Notes under the pieces: generated by a model
What the model saw: the letters and a program-made list of their open reading frames with translations, nothing else
The model's database searches: none
Told to the model about the DNA's origin: nothing
Position numbers and translations under genes: made by a program
DNA from: Beroe ovata
Taxonomy: Eukaryota > Ctenophora > Nuda > Beroida > Beroidae
Reading direction: 5' to 3'
NCBI GenBank assembly: GCA_946803715.1
Contig: CAMPET010000173.1
Location: 76,548 to 140,547 of the forward strand
DNA: 64,000 bases
Shown: positions 32,801 through 47,800 of the stretch, piece by piece
Layout: each line of letters starts with the position of its first letter
Position numbering within the stretch: the first letter of the stretch is position 1

Positions 32801-35800
32801 TACACTGCAAATCAAACCATGTGATGAGTGATATTTCATGTTCTGGACAAAATACTATGAGGAAATGAATGCCCCACTTCAGAATTTATGCCCCTTTCTC
32901 CATGATCAAGACATTGACTCATCTAGAAACACTACTCTGTCTCCTTATCTCATACCTATAGCCGATCCATCGAGACGAGGCGAGCCGGTGAAGATCCTAT
33001 CCACAGCAACAATCACATTCTGATTTGCACTCGTCCCCAGAGTTTGTTGTAGGGTGGATACCAACTTCTTATCCATCACTGAAAAGAGGAAGGTATAGGT
33101 TGGAGAATGGTGGCAATATTAAATGGAAATATCGCTGACACCACTTTGTTACGTNCAGACAAGCTGTTAGCTGCTTAGAAAGGTAAATCATTGTTCTGTA
33201 CTACAACTGTAAGTTACTTCATTATACGTATTGCGCAACTATTTTCAAAAGTGAATTGTTATGGCACATTCAGAACCCCTGGCAATTGTAAACAAAGGAG
33301 AATATTATATCAATGGCAGGTGATAAACGAGATCGTTCGTTATAAGACACTGACAAGCTCTTAACAAGTTTCGCACCGGTCACCTGACAAATATGGCAAC
33401 GTGACATTTGAAAGTCATTATTTACGATAAGAGACGTATACCGAGAAACATATATTGATCAGCGCACTGTGGCTATTGTCCGCGAATATGTCACATTGTA
33501 AAATGTACGATAAATTTGCGAAGATTGGCGAGCTGAGGGAATTGAAACTTAACGACGTACTGTGCTGGTGAGGTGAATTGTAGGCGGTTGAAAGAACTTC
33601 TGAGAAGTCAATTTATTGATAAAGAGCAGGATGGGGAATGGGCTAACGAGTAGGCATAGGGTAGGGAGTCGGGAGACTTTGACCAAAAAGGTGTTTGTGA
33701 GTCATATTGTTCAATGTGCAGTTGTAAGACTTTGACCAAAAAGGTGTTGGTGATTCATATTGTTCATTAGGCGGTGCCAAACAATAACTGTGAGAGTGAA
33801 AGATGCTTATTGCTTACAATAATACAGCTTACAGTCTACATAGCACTGTCAGAACAGAATGCCACGCGTCATTTTAGTAAAGGTTACGCCTGTTTAAATG
33901 ATAAATGATAAATCCAAGCAAATTAGATGCTCATAACGTACCTTCTCCAGGAATTTCATAGCTAGTTGCCGGAGAGAGTCAACAGCGAAAACTGCAATTT
34001 CTTCATTCGTCGAGCAACCGACCTTGGAAATGAAAGGTAAATTTCGGTAGAAAACAAGGCTTCTCAATTGACCCGGAACTTTTGGATCACGGTAGGTACC
34101 TGAAGGTAGGTACCTGATACTGTGTCGCGCGTTCCGTCTTGAAAATAGCAATTTGAAGGTAGGAACCCTTCGGTGTGAGCGGTACCGACCTTCAAATTAT
34201 AACGCGCGTACATTACTGTGTTACTGTTATGAAACATTGATACGCGTACAGTACTGTTATGAAACATTGATACGTGTGTGTGTGTGTGTGTGTGCCTATA
34301 TGTGAGTGTGTGTAACATATTATGTGTACCGTGTCTTTATACACTCGATATTTACACCAGCTCCCGGAGAGAATCTCCCGAGATTTTTTGCTCAGAAAAA
34401 TTTCGGAGTTCGGGGAAGGGGAATTCAGTCCGAATGAAATCCTCGTTTATTTGTCGGATAAACAATCCATGTCAGAAAAATGAGGATATGTTTAAAAATC
34501 ACAAATGCAACACAAAGAAGATACACAAAATGAAAGTTGACCAAGTCAAAACTTGCTCTTGCTCGAACCTCCGTACAGACTCACAGATCTGATCATCATT
34601 ACACATGCAAACTCCTCGGACACGCCTATCACCTGCTGTGCTACTAGCAACTGGTAGTTCCCTAGTCGGACACAGACACAGCGCTATCGGTCCCCCATTC
34701 CCAGGGGGCTGGGCATTGACATGAATTTGTCCAGATAACACCACCGTATCACGTATTGTACATATAATTTCACTTACCCGCACCTTTTCTGTGTCAAGTG
34801 TTCTCTGAAATAATATAATCTCAATATAATTGCGATCATCAAAGCGATATGATGGAATTTTGAACGCTTAGAGATCAGAAGTCACTTAACGACCTGGCGA
34901 TGTGATGTGAAATTTTCTTTATTTTCAACGTTGTACNGTACCGGGTACGTGGTGAGGTATATTAAAGTGGGTTATCACTTGACATGAACCGTGTAGTAAT
35001 ATAGTGAGATCGACAGATAATTCGACTCTGTATATCGAACATATTATCTATGCGCAAGGTGTCAGAATTTAGTGATATCGATCATGACAACTGCATATCA
35101 TTGCGATATATCAGTGATAATGTAGTCATCGAGACTTACATCATACCAGCTCTCCCCTAGATAGTTGCAATCGTTAAACGCGATAGTGATGAGCGTCTTG
35201 ATAGCCTCCAGATTCTTGGGTTTTATCTCGCTAAACCCACTGCTTACATTCAACATGGTGAATCGTGCCAAAGACTGGATGTAGGCTGATCGAACCAGCT
35301 GGAAAAAGGTTACCATGACAACTGGAATGTACATTTGAAATCAGTGTTGAGTGTTTTTGGAGAATACAACACGGCACAACAGTAGTGCCACTATCATAGT
35401 GCTCAACTTGACGCGCCCACGTGACTCACAGTTGTATCAAAGATGCAGGATACCCGAACAGCACACTTGAAACCAGCCAAACACTGAGCTATGAGATCGG
35501 CGTCGTTGCAGTCTTGTAGTGTGATGCTGAAAACCGCCAAGAATGGAGTCCAGGTAAGCTGAGGAAGAGGAAATAGGTTACGCATCGGGTGAGAAGTAAA
35601 GGGGGGGGGAGAATCAGGGGCAAAGGCTTGCAGAGGGAGGTTGAAAATGAGGTAATGAAGAAAGTTCCAGATAAAAATGTCTACAGAAATATGAACCTGA
35701 AATAACCGGCAAACATGATTTATGCATATCGTGGTATTTAACTAACTTCACAGCATAATTACTTACCATGAGCATGGGTCGGACATGCTCAGAATGAGAA

Positions 35801-38800
35801 GCGGACGTGAAGACAGTGTCAGTTTTGCTCACACCCTCCATCATGCTCAGAGCGTTCTTGCTCAGATCGGTCATCGCTTGGTTATAAATCTGACGTTTCT
35901 GATTCTCACTGCTCACCCCACCTGAATGATTATAGTTATTTCAGCGCGCATTTTAAACCAGTGCAAACTCAATGGATCCAGTTAAGCCCTCGCCCCTCAT
36001 CTTGGGCCAGTGCCAATTTGATAGCAGTTGGCACAAGTCGTAAATTGTAATACGATTTTAAAGAAGTATTAAAGGAGTTAGATTACATATCACGCCTCAC
36101 AGGAGCGAGATGGGCCAAAAATTCGATCGGGAATCGATTGAGCGTCCAAAAATACTTAGGAATCGATGGTATTTGTGAGGAAATTGACCAAAATAATTTT
36201 TTTCGAATTTATGATCTCAGTAATTGGTAAAATTGAAGTGAGTGACTCCACACTTTTACACTCCGATTTTGAAGGTCTCTTACGACGACTTTACAGGAAC
36301 TTGTGGCACTTATTTTCCACCAAATCATCTGTCCTACTCTCACACTACAAGTATCAACCCTCGTTACGATAATTTCGAGTTCATTCTTGCCGTAAAACCA
36401 CGCCCAAATCACGATTTCAAACCTGTGGGAAGCAAAGACTGCAAAAACACGAAAATCAGTGGGCACACCAGGTCGAAAATTTTTTGTCGGCACAATGACA
36501 GATTATATGTGTTTCTGGCCTATTTTTCGACGTAGAATCCGAATCTTATGGAATTTTGGGGCTTACTGATCGGGAAATTGGTGAAAATACCGATTCGTCC
36601 CAACAGGAGTGCCTCGACAGAAACTTCAGCGTCAGATAACGGCTCAGGAAAGGAAGGTCGAAATTAGGCCAGATTTCGAATCAGCGTTCAAATAAACACA
36701 GAAGACCTATAAAAAGGTATGATTATGAAGGTTAAAAATGTGACATAATGTAACCAGATGAAACTGCTATTGGGACTCACGAGCAGCATTTACTCTCTGC
36801 AGATCAGCCTTATCGTATCTCATCTTTATCTCATGAGCTGCTATCTCATCATAAATCTCCTCCAGGTACTCTTGAGGCAAATCACCCGAGTCATTGATTC
36901 CTCGGTTCATCTTTACGTACGCCGGCTTTGTGATCTTGTTACGAACCTGTTAGCACAATCGCGGTTACCAAGACATCAGTCAGCGGTTTATACTATGGCA
37001 ACACTTTAATATCTGCACCCGTCACTAGACAGAGTTAATACCTGGTCGTTGTGTAGATCAGTCGTCAACATGATGATTGAGTACGCAAGGACGTAACATG
37101 TATCAGCACTAGCGAACAAGCCCTCAAACTGTGGGTTATTCTCATAGTACCGCTGAGCGAACTTCAACATCAACCGATCTATCTTCTGGGCCTCGCCCGG
37201 GAGCCGAAACCCGGCCAGAAACGCCCGGAGACCCGTTACAATGGCCATGTCGTGGAAGTCCAGTTGATCGACGTACGCGGACATGATTTCCTTACATCTC
37301 TCTGACTCATCACCCAGTATCTCACCAATCATCGTCTTGCTGAGCCGATCGTCGGTATGGAAAAACCTGAAATGATTGCAATGGTTTAGGGATCAATGTT
37401 CAGCAATAATTTTGGCAAAAATATAGTTATACACACATGCATTTTCTCCAGTTTGTTATAGACGGACAAACTTGGATTGGAGCGCGTCAATGGTGTTGAC
37501 ACTCTAACCATCTTTCAAATTCCTATATTTATTCTCACGCATGCTCCTTTTTCTTCATGCCAGCAATATGCTCCCATTGTTTCTCGTTTTAGAACGGTAT
37601 CACACCTTTCCCTTTTTCTCAGCCCTCCCATAACTTGAGGGTATGGTCAATAAAGAGGCGTTGTATTCTTGTCATTTGACAGAAAATAGTGAATAATATA
37701 TGTTTTCTAAATATGGGCAACGGTCCCTGCCTGAATATTCAAATAAACTCTGCTTCAAATAAACGGGTATTCAAACAAAAAATAAAGCTGGTGAAGGTAA
37801 AAAAAGCTGAAAAAGCAACAATTTATCTCCTTCAAAAAAGGTCCCAAGGTTGTCTCAGAGTTGTCCAATGTCCAAGCTCTGTTGGTAACTGCCCCAGTGG
37901 ACTGACAACAATGTCTATGAAGTATAACCAGCTGTCCATCACGTTATTCACACCTCGTAGTCTGTACATCGTTACTCGTTACCATGAACGTGCTGTTATT
38001 GTCCGATCCATTCTGAATATTGGTCGATCTTGCCTGAACTATTCTCCTCAATTCCGTGACAAAGAAAAGTATGACGAGAATTGATAGAACCATACTTAGG
38101 AAGAAGAACACCGTGTTGTTGAGAGGATCTTCGTCGGTTTCGACAGTTTTGAAAATTAGGGTACACGGCTTCGCGTTGGCTCGACCATTCTCGCACCTCA
38201 CCACCTGATACGATGAATAGTTCATTGATTTCACCCCGTAACCAAGGTTACATAAAACCGTTACCAGGGAACCAGGCAGGTGGAATGGTGGGTTACCAGG
38301 CTTTATAACAACTCTCGCGTTCTTTACCCCAATTTTATCCTCACGACACGATTTTTCCTTGGACGATGTGGGACGTTTCATTTCCACCATACTGATAGCC
38401 TCCGCTATAGCTCTGTGGGATTCCGGGATCAACAGAGTCTTTGACCTTCCCATGGGGAAAATATCGTAGACACAAAGCGGGGGCTTGTCAGGTGGATCCT
38501 GAGTATTCCGATGGAGAGTAAAACCTTGATTTTCGGATACCCGTGTCGGCACCACTCGAATCAGGGAGGTCGTGGCAACCGCCGAGGTGCTTTGCATCCA
38601 TTCCATGCTCCAATTTGTCCCATATATCGATATGGAGATCACACCCTTGCCCTTGTACACCGTTTGAGTAAATTTCCAGATTGTGGCATTATGGCATTGT
38701 GCCCATTCCGTTGTGTATTCATGTGCTTGTGACGTCACATTGTCACTTGATTCCCAATACGAGGAGGCAGTTATCCCAGTAGGATCTTTAACCGTCAAAC

Positions 38801-41800
38801 ACCAATCAGGCTCGTACATGCTTGCTATTTGTATTCCAGTGCTTTGGCTAGCCCTGATCACATCAATCACCTCCCCGACACACTCCAAACAACCCCTCAG
38901 TGCTGAAACCTGGAAATTTCTCCGTCGGAAGGATAAGCGTCTATCGGCAGTTCCCCCTAGCACCAAGATACACTCGCCGTCGGTGTACTGAAACGCGATA
39001 ACGGAGCAGAGTCGTGTTGCTCGACAGTATGTCCAGCAATCCACAAGACTCTCGGCGGTGAACACTTTACTTATAGTGGCAGCCGACCGGGGATTGACTG
39101 ACATACCGTGATCAAAACACTCGTGGTGAAGTTCCGTATAATGAGAGAAGGGAATGATTTGGTTCTGATCGTCATTATCAGGATTAGAAGTTGACAATAG
39201 CGAATTGGTGGGAGAGGGTGATGTTGGAGGGATGATGTCATCAGCATATGATGTCACTCCAGTGATGCAGTAAGAGGTGAGAATGACAGATGTAGCGAGA
39301 GTTATGGTGAACATCATGATGCAACTGGGAGAGAAAAAACAAATGCTTGAGAAGAGGAATGAATATTCTTTAATCTCGATATTTTACCCCATAATCGTGG
39401 GAGAAATTAATGTGAGACCCCCGCCCTCCCCCCTATATAGTCAAAACATAAATGTGCAGTATTTATCGTACTTTATTACATGATGAGGGAAAAAATGATT
39501 ATTTTCACAGCGAAGAAGAAAAACGTAATAAATATGGATTATTAGGGGGGATAGAAACAATCTGAACATTCTTTAAAAAGAAATGCGACTATGACACGGA
39601 CTCAAAAATTACGACACTGCAAGTAATGATAGTGCAGCCAAGATGTTAGAATCTCAAAAACATTTTCGAAACATTACGAAAATTTGAGCTTTTGTATGTG
39701 CTGTATGTTGAACCCTTGCATAGGGACTGAGAGAAGCTTTTGATATAGCAAAAAAGTTCTCCAAAACAAAAACTCATTTTGTAGTGAATGCAATTTATTA
39801 CATGATAGTTCATACTCTGAAACATATGGAGTATAATAAGCAGTTACTGACTACATTACGAAATCATGCATCCAAGCCCATTTAACTTATCTTAAGAGAA
39901 AGCGTGGGCACTAAAAAGTTCCGTTATCAAAAAGGGGATCTTATAGTTTTGTAACCTACATATATCAACAACAAAAATGATTGCAGGAGGGGTTTGAATG
40001 AGTCAAAATGCCGAGTCAAACTTATAACTTCTGAGAAAAATGTCGAGAATTGCAGGTCCAGCACACATTCTAAAATGGAAATCCTAGCGACCCCCACAGT
40101 GAGGGGCCCTCACGCGATCCCGGGATGACGCGATGCCTCGACTATTCCCCGTTTGCAGTGCTATACATCCTCGTCTTAATGCTGTCACATATGATGACAA
40201 ACAGGATGAATAGGAGAACCATGCTCAACATGAAGAACCAATCATTGCTCCAGGTCCAGGCTTTGAGTTTCTCACTGGCTGTCACACTGATGATCGGCGA
40301 GCACGGTTCAGGTGCCACCTTCCCCCCTTCACAAGCCACTTCCTGGTACGATGTGAAGTTGAGGGAAGCCACTCCAAAGCCACCGTTACAGATAACTGGG
40401 ATTGTTGAGCCGGGAAGCAGAAACGGGAATTGATTATCGTTTGATAGAACAGCGTTTTCAAAATTCTGTCCCTCAACCGCGCATTTTTCCCCTTCATGAG
40501 GCAGGTCAAACCTCAGATCAGAGAGGGAGTCGTTGGAAAACCCATCTGATCTTGTTACGGGCAGCCAGTAGGTTCCGGGGGGTCCTCCGATGTCAAACTT
40601 GCACTTTGGAAAGTTGAAATCCTTCGCGTCTGAACTTTCATCTAGAGAGAACATCTGGTATTTCGTTTCGTTTGTGGTAGTGAGATAGACCAGCGCATAC
40701 TCAACATACATTCTGTACCACTGCAAGCTCATCTTAGATCCAAGGAGGGATATTTGAATCAAATCCTGTCCGTTAACCCCACTTCTCTTCATTCTCCACA
40801 AACTTGCCTTTTCACACGACCCCCACACCACTCTGTAACACTTCTCGCACGACACTTTGTTGTCATGAACTCTGATAACGGTGATATGACTGAACTGGAT
40901 GCCAGTTCCGAGAAGACACTCCCGACGGGCGTTGACAATCTTGAAACCGGTTCTCCTGCTCCCCATCACCACATCCACCACCTCGTTACCCAGACAATCG
41001 AGACATTCCCGGGTCGAGACGACCGTGGGCATCATGGAACCTACTGCACGGAGGAGAGATGTCTCGCTCGTATACAGCGAGCAGTTTCTGGTTGCGTACT
41101 GGTAGAAGATGACGTCACAGGTCAGTAGGTAGGAACAGTATTGTCGGCATGTCTCAAAATTGTTAGTCGCGAAGGAGAGGACTGGAGCGGGGTGGGATGA
41201 GGGGGCGAGATCTACCCTCAAACACTTTTCGTTGAGAACTCGGTGGTCTTGGAGAGGAAAGGGGGAGGAAGTGGAACTTGAGATTGGTGTGTTTGAATTC
41301 CCGATATGGGTCATGGATTTCTCATTTTCTCTCGATAGTGTGGTAGTTCTGTCGGTTACAATGTCTTGCTGAGCTGTTATCAAGAAGAGGGCGACAGTAG
41401 AGAATATGGTGAGTCTGATCATTTTCAACCAGACGTCAGTTTCTCACAGAAATTAACGCTCGAAAAACAGAATTAGCGAATTTTGTGAACATATAATGCG
41501 TTCAGCGCGCATCATTTGTCGTAAAACTGACTAATCTCCACACCATAGAAAAATTCGTTGATCTCATTGTGTAAGGTGATTGCAAAATCTAAGTTGTGTT
41601 GAGCTGAAGTTTATTTATTGCACCACCGAGAGAAAGTTTTCTCTTATTATTTCTTTTTTTTCTTTGAGGTGAGAAAAGAGGGTGCAGCAGTCTTATAAAC
41701 CACAATCAATTAATACGCTAGCATTGATTTAGAGCTATCATGAATGGTCTCAGATCTATTTCGAGATGTAGAACTCTCAATTATCTCGTGCAAAACCAGG

Positions 41801-44800
41801 AAAAAACATTGCACTGACTCTCAGCGGCGTCCATGCATCACGTCAAACTTCTGCCTAATTATACTCCTAATAATTACAGAACTCTCTCTTCCCCAAAACA
41901 CTGTTCACTGACCTGGCCACATCCTCTGGTCTTGTACCGAGAAGTCCAGCCTCCTGAAGGAAGTCCAGGCCTTTCTTGGGCTTCTTGTTAAACCTCTCAA
42001 TCCCCTGCTCCAGGATACTCTTCTGCTTCTTGATGTTCTCAAACTGGGTGGAAGATGGAAAGTTAAAGACGCATGAGCAACGAGCTTCGATTGAGTGTAG
42101 TGGGGGTATGCGGGATTCGCAACTTCCGGTATTGGAAATTTGAAACTGTTTGCCCTCGTCATTACCTCCTGGGGGTTATCTGTCAGTCCCGTGGATGCGA
42201 GAGATGACTGAGAGTTAGACCGGGGGATGCCGCCAATCCGGGGCGTATCGGGCGCCGGGGTGTCGAGCAGTCGATCTTCCAGGGTGGAGTGGTCCGTACC
42301 ACCCTCACCACCACCACCACCTATATAGTTATCAGATTGAGTTATGAACTCTCCCCAAAATATAACACAACTGACCCTGCATTGTAACTACCAGATGGCA
42401 ATCGAGTGAAACAAACCCCCATCATAATTATGTCGATGATACAACTAGGGCCCCTTGCCTTGAACAAACTCTTACCAGTTATCTTATCATCCGAGGGTTT
42501 ACTCGGTCTTTTGTACAAATCTTTACTCCACTCCACCAAGCACTTGAGGACGGATACCAAACATTCCATTCCTTTGTGCTTCAGCTGAGCTTCTTGTACA
42601 GGGGTCAGGCCATGCTCCGATAGATTTCCCTACAGTAAGATAGAGTTAGAATAGAAATAGAGGATGACGACGTCAGATTGATACGGATTTCCGTAATTTG
42701 AATCTATTTTTTTTTGAAAAATTGGTCGCTCAGTTACTTCACGATTAATAATTTTACTGCCCACAAAGTAGAGTCTAATTAAATCGCGAGAAAGTTGTAA
42801 TTACCTGCGCTATTCGGCTAACATCATTGACCAGCCGTTCAAAGATATTGTCGAGAACCATATCACAGTCATAGTTCAAGTAGATGTCCACTATACTCTA
42901 AATTAATAATGAAATCTTGATCAAATCCAATCACGGAAAATACCTACTATGATATTGAATTCGTGAGTTTTCTTGAAATCACAATCTCATCTCTTGGAAT
43001 AACATACCTGGGGGTCAGCACAGATCTTAGCAAGGGCTCGCATGACGAACCACTTGTGTTGGAAGGAAAAGGATGGGTTCTCTAGCACGGACAGGAAAAT
43101 GTCTTTGAAAAACACCTGCGGGATTTATTGAGGATTACCGGAATTGAACTTGGGAGCTGCCAAATCAATGTTAACGGTAATTTATCTAAAAATCAATAAA
43201 ATTCGCCTTCCTCTAACCTCAATTTGCATTTTGAGATGATGTTTGAAGTTGGAGATGAGAATGAGGAAGATGGAAAGGGATATCTCAAACACTTTGGGAT
43301 CTGTGGATACTCCGTTCTTACTAAGAGCAACGCATCTGGGGGAGGAAAATTGGCGAGGTAGGATCTCAAAATGAATTAATAACTTTACCGCTCATTTGAA
43401 GATAACACTCGAAAAATTTGATGAAAATTGAATAATGACAGACTGACAGAGTAATTTAACGTCGTTTGGTTTCAACAATCGATGTTATTGTCAGAGAAAC
43501 TCACAGGAATTGCTTGATGAGCTGAGCGAATGTTTTGTGAGTTTTCATGACGGGTCCGGCACTCTGCATAACGCTCAGGAGAAGTTGTAGAGCGAGCATC
43601 TTACTCCGCATCTCATGACACCTGCAACACAGGTGTTAAACTGACAACAACAGCTGACACCACACTCCCTGACAACAAACACAGATAACAGCAGGTGACA
43701 CACCACGGTCCCTGATAACAAACACAGCAGCTGCTACACCACTCGCTGACAACAAAATGGGTTTGGCATCCGACAGACTGGTCTACACGGAACCCCAAGT
43801 TGTTGATTCATACAACATCATTCTGATTTGATTCATTGTCTAACATACGATGTCTAACAACATCATTCTCTATGACGATACTCCATTGTGACAATTCCAA
43901 GTCATGAATTTGAAATTCGGGTTGAAAGTGAAATATGGGGTTGTCAGAGTTTTGAATTTCGGCGATAAAGCAATATTTACAACAATTATGTAACCACCCC
44001 TTGAAGTAGACTTGATTTACTAAAGTTCTTACTGGGGAAATTGATTCTGTCGAGAAAATTTATAATGAGAATCGTTCAATATAAATCGAGTCGGTGTTCA
44101 AAAGTTGTGAGTGGCGAGCACTCCCACCAGACATTGCATCATAACTCCAGCACTATATGGGAATCTATAATAACTGATGAAGAGAAGATGTTGTCTCCAT
44201 ACCTCGGATCCATGGGTCCCTCCGGTAGCGGCTGCATGGTCATTTTGCAGAGGGTCCTGAGGACTAGATATGCGTCGCGCATGTATACGTTATCAAACTT
44301 TACACCTTTCTTCGAAGCCGGCTGCTGCGAAAAAAGGAGGAATAATAAGCAAGGGACCTTATATCTCGATAATGTTTTGGATCACGATTTTTCAAAAACA
44401 TCCCGAATGTAGAAAATCATAAATCAGCCTGGTTGAACCCCTCACCCCATTCTGCAGGACCTCCTCATTTCTGTTGTTTTCCCCTCTCTCCTCCTCTCCA
44501 CCCTCTTCCCTCGCTTCCTCGCTCTTCTGTTCGCCGCTCTCCGCACCACAACTCCGCTCACTCCGGCCGTCCTCCACAGATTGTGTGACGTCACTCCGAC
44601 CTTCGTCACCGGGTTGAGTCACGTTGAATACCGAGTCGTCTGCAGTGAGTGGTTGTGCGTCTTCCGCCGATATCTCCGCCTATGGACGGTTATTAATGAG
44701 GTAGGATATCTCAAAATAGCCCTGAGTTGGGACCTGGTTGATTGTTTTCGGCAGTATAACACTTCATGAACCTGTAACTCTTGGACCGCCTGGCTGATGA

Positions 44801-47800
44801 CAAGGTTAACAAGGGTCTCTGAGATCCTGTAAACTTCATCTGAATCACTTACAGCGCCATCTGATGAAATATTTAAGAATTGACACAACTGAGAGATAGG
44901 CATCATGCTAGAAATTCGAAATAAGACAAAACAAAGTAAAATTCGATAATCGCGATACCTTTTCGCGTCGATTGTGGTTCATTATCACACTCAATCACTT
45001 CCTCATTAACTTTGGAAGAGTTAAGTGAACTTGCGTCATTCTCATTGACTTGCTCAGGTGATTCCCCGTCAGAGGGCTCTGCGACTACTTCTTCAGAACG
45101 TCCGTTTGAGAGCAGCATTTCCTTGGATGATGTTTCCTCTGCCGTGGTTTTCACTATCTCAGGCGTTGTCTTTTTCAGTAGATGTGCCGACTGAAACAAA
45201 ATGGTGACTGATGTCGTTGACCATCCGACCGAGTTTGATAGTTGTAACGCGCTGAGACCAAGTGAAATCCAATGGCGATTTAAGTAGAATGATCAGACGC
45301 GCGCGCAACACGCGCGCTGAGCCGCGCACAAATTAGTTTGGCTTGTTGACTACAAATGCCACCGCGTGCTACGCATATGTTGCAAATTGCAGGTGATTTG
45401 GCACAAATAGGCGACGTAGTGGCAATACCACAACATTACCTGAATAGTTAACTTAACTAAGTCTATGATATCAAGTTAGCAAGCATCAATGTATGCTTCC
45501 AAGTCATTAACGTGTTATAGAAGCGCTTGTATCGATACATGAACAGGGTAATGATTAACTGGTAGGTTACTATGGGTGTCTAAGTTCCTCTAATTGATCT
45601 ATAGCCAATTAATTAGGCCAGATTATTGCTTGTTACATGAGATGTTATAGAAGAACTTTTCACATCCATTGTAAACGAAAGTTATTCCAGCACACGTAAA
45701 TTTGTAATAGGAGAACACCTAATTGACACGGTAACCGATGTCAGAAATCGAAATCCATTCGTTTGCTGACTCGTCGAAGGTTTTGCTATCAAGTGAAGAG
45801 AATCATTATAATTCCCAACATGCCCAAAATACAATAGCCCATGATGAACATCACAATGCATAATTATGAAGATCCAACATTAACAATGTAGGTATACAGT
45901 ATACACGTGTGTGTACACATTGACCGCCCAATAAACATACAGTGAAATGGGTATAATCATGAGTGTCCATTTCCATAAGACCCTAAATTTCAATGACGGA
46001 CGCGGCGATATTATTTCAATAAAAATATGGCATCTTATAGGACCGAATTATTCTTCTTTAGGTTCTTTAGGTGGGTTTGGCATGGGATCGCTTCTGGACA
46101 ACATATCGTGCATGTCCTCCATTCACTCCTGATGTCGGTCTTTTTGTAGATTCCATTCCAGGAGTGAGTTGTTACAGATTGCGTGTGCATAACCGTCAAC
46201 GGGAGGGGTATCAGGGAATTTTTTCAAAAAGGCTCCGAGTGCTACCTTAAAGGATCCGAGTGCTGGCTGAGTGTTAACGTTGGATGGTAATAGGTTCCAC
46301 AGTTTGGCGGCACACACCCCAAAAGAGTGTTCATAGTGAGTTGCAACGGACTNTACCAGTCAACTATGTACAAGCCACAGCTTATTGTATCGATACATGA
46401 ACAGGGTAATGATTAACTGGTAGGTTAATGTTACTATGGGTGTCTAAGTTCCTCTAATTGACCTATAGCCAATTAATTAGGCCAGATTATTGCTTGTTAC
46501 ATGAGATGTTATAGAAGAACTTTTCAAATCCATTGTAAACGAAAGCTATTCAAGTACACGTAAATTTGTAATAGGAGAACACCTAATTGACACGGTAACC
46601 GATGCCAGAAATCGAAATCCATTCATTTGCTGACTCGTCGAAGGTTATCAAGGCTATCAAGTGTAGTTTGAAGAGAATCATTATAATTTCCCAACATGCC
46701 CAGAATACAATAGCCCATGATGAACATCACAATGCATAATTATGAAGATCCAACATTAACAATGTAGGTATACAGTATATACGTATGTGTACACATTGAC
46801 CGCCCAATAAACATACAGTGAAATGGGTATAATCATGAGTGTCCATTTCCATAAGACCCTAAATTTCAATGACGGACGCGGCGATATTATTTCAATAAAG
46901 ATATGACATCTTATAGGACCGAATTATTGCTTACTTTGCAATATCAAATGCTATTGTTAGAATGTAGCGCATGTATCAATTATAATTATCTCAATCTTTA
47001 CAGCTGTAATTGCTAGCCTAATATACAATACAGGTGTGTGTGTGTGTGTGNNNNNNNNNNNNNNNNNNNNNNNNNNNNNNNNNNNNNNNNNNNNNNNNNN
47101 NNNNNNNNNNNNNNNNNNNNNNNNNNNNNNNNNNNNNNNNNNNNNNNNNNNNNNNNNNNNNNNNNNNNNNNNNNNNNNNNNNNNNNNNNNNNNNNNNNNN
47201 NNNNNNNNNNNNNNNNNNNNNNNNNNNNNNNNNNNNNNNNNNNNNNNNNNNNNNNNNNNNNNNNNNNNNNNNNNNNNNNNNNNNNNNNNNNNNNNNNNNN
47301 NNNNNNNNNNNNNNNNNNNNNNNNNNNNNNNNNNNNNNNNNNNNNNNNNNNNNNNNNNNNNNNNNNNNNNNNNNNNNNNNNNNNNNNNNNNNNNNNNNNN
47401 NNNNNNNNNNNNNNNNNNNNNNNNNNNNNNNNNNNNNNNNNNNNNNNNNNNNNNNNNNNNNNNNNNNNNNNNNNNNNNNNNNNNNNNNNNNNNNNNNNNN
47501 NNNNNNNNNNNNNNNNNNNNTGTGTGTGTGTGTGTGTGTGTGAATACTTTGAGAGTATGAAAGAACACCCTGTATTCAGTATATAAAGTATTGTTTTGTT
47601 AAGGAAATAATATGATAGGTTAAATAATGCTTATCCAAAATCTACCTAGGACAAATAGTGGGACTAAGTCCTAAGAAAGACTAAGTCCTATTTTTGGACA
47701 CGATTTTCAACAAACAATAGTAAGAACTATAAACAGTATTTCATTGCAAAGTGTATCCTGTACATAGTGCAGTGTACATGTTGCAGTGTATATGGTGTGA

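Noticed and set aside
34774-34804. Exon-like RTLDTEKVR with good acceptor and donor (minus)
   Set aside because: It does not match any ARFGEF position and would fall inside the TIR element in the corrected contig order; most likely chance.
46957-47586. Long open frames across the N gap
   Set aside because: They consist of unknown residues with GT-repeat ends; they carry no coding evidence.
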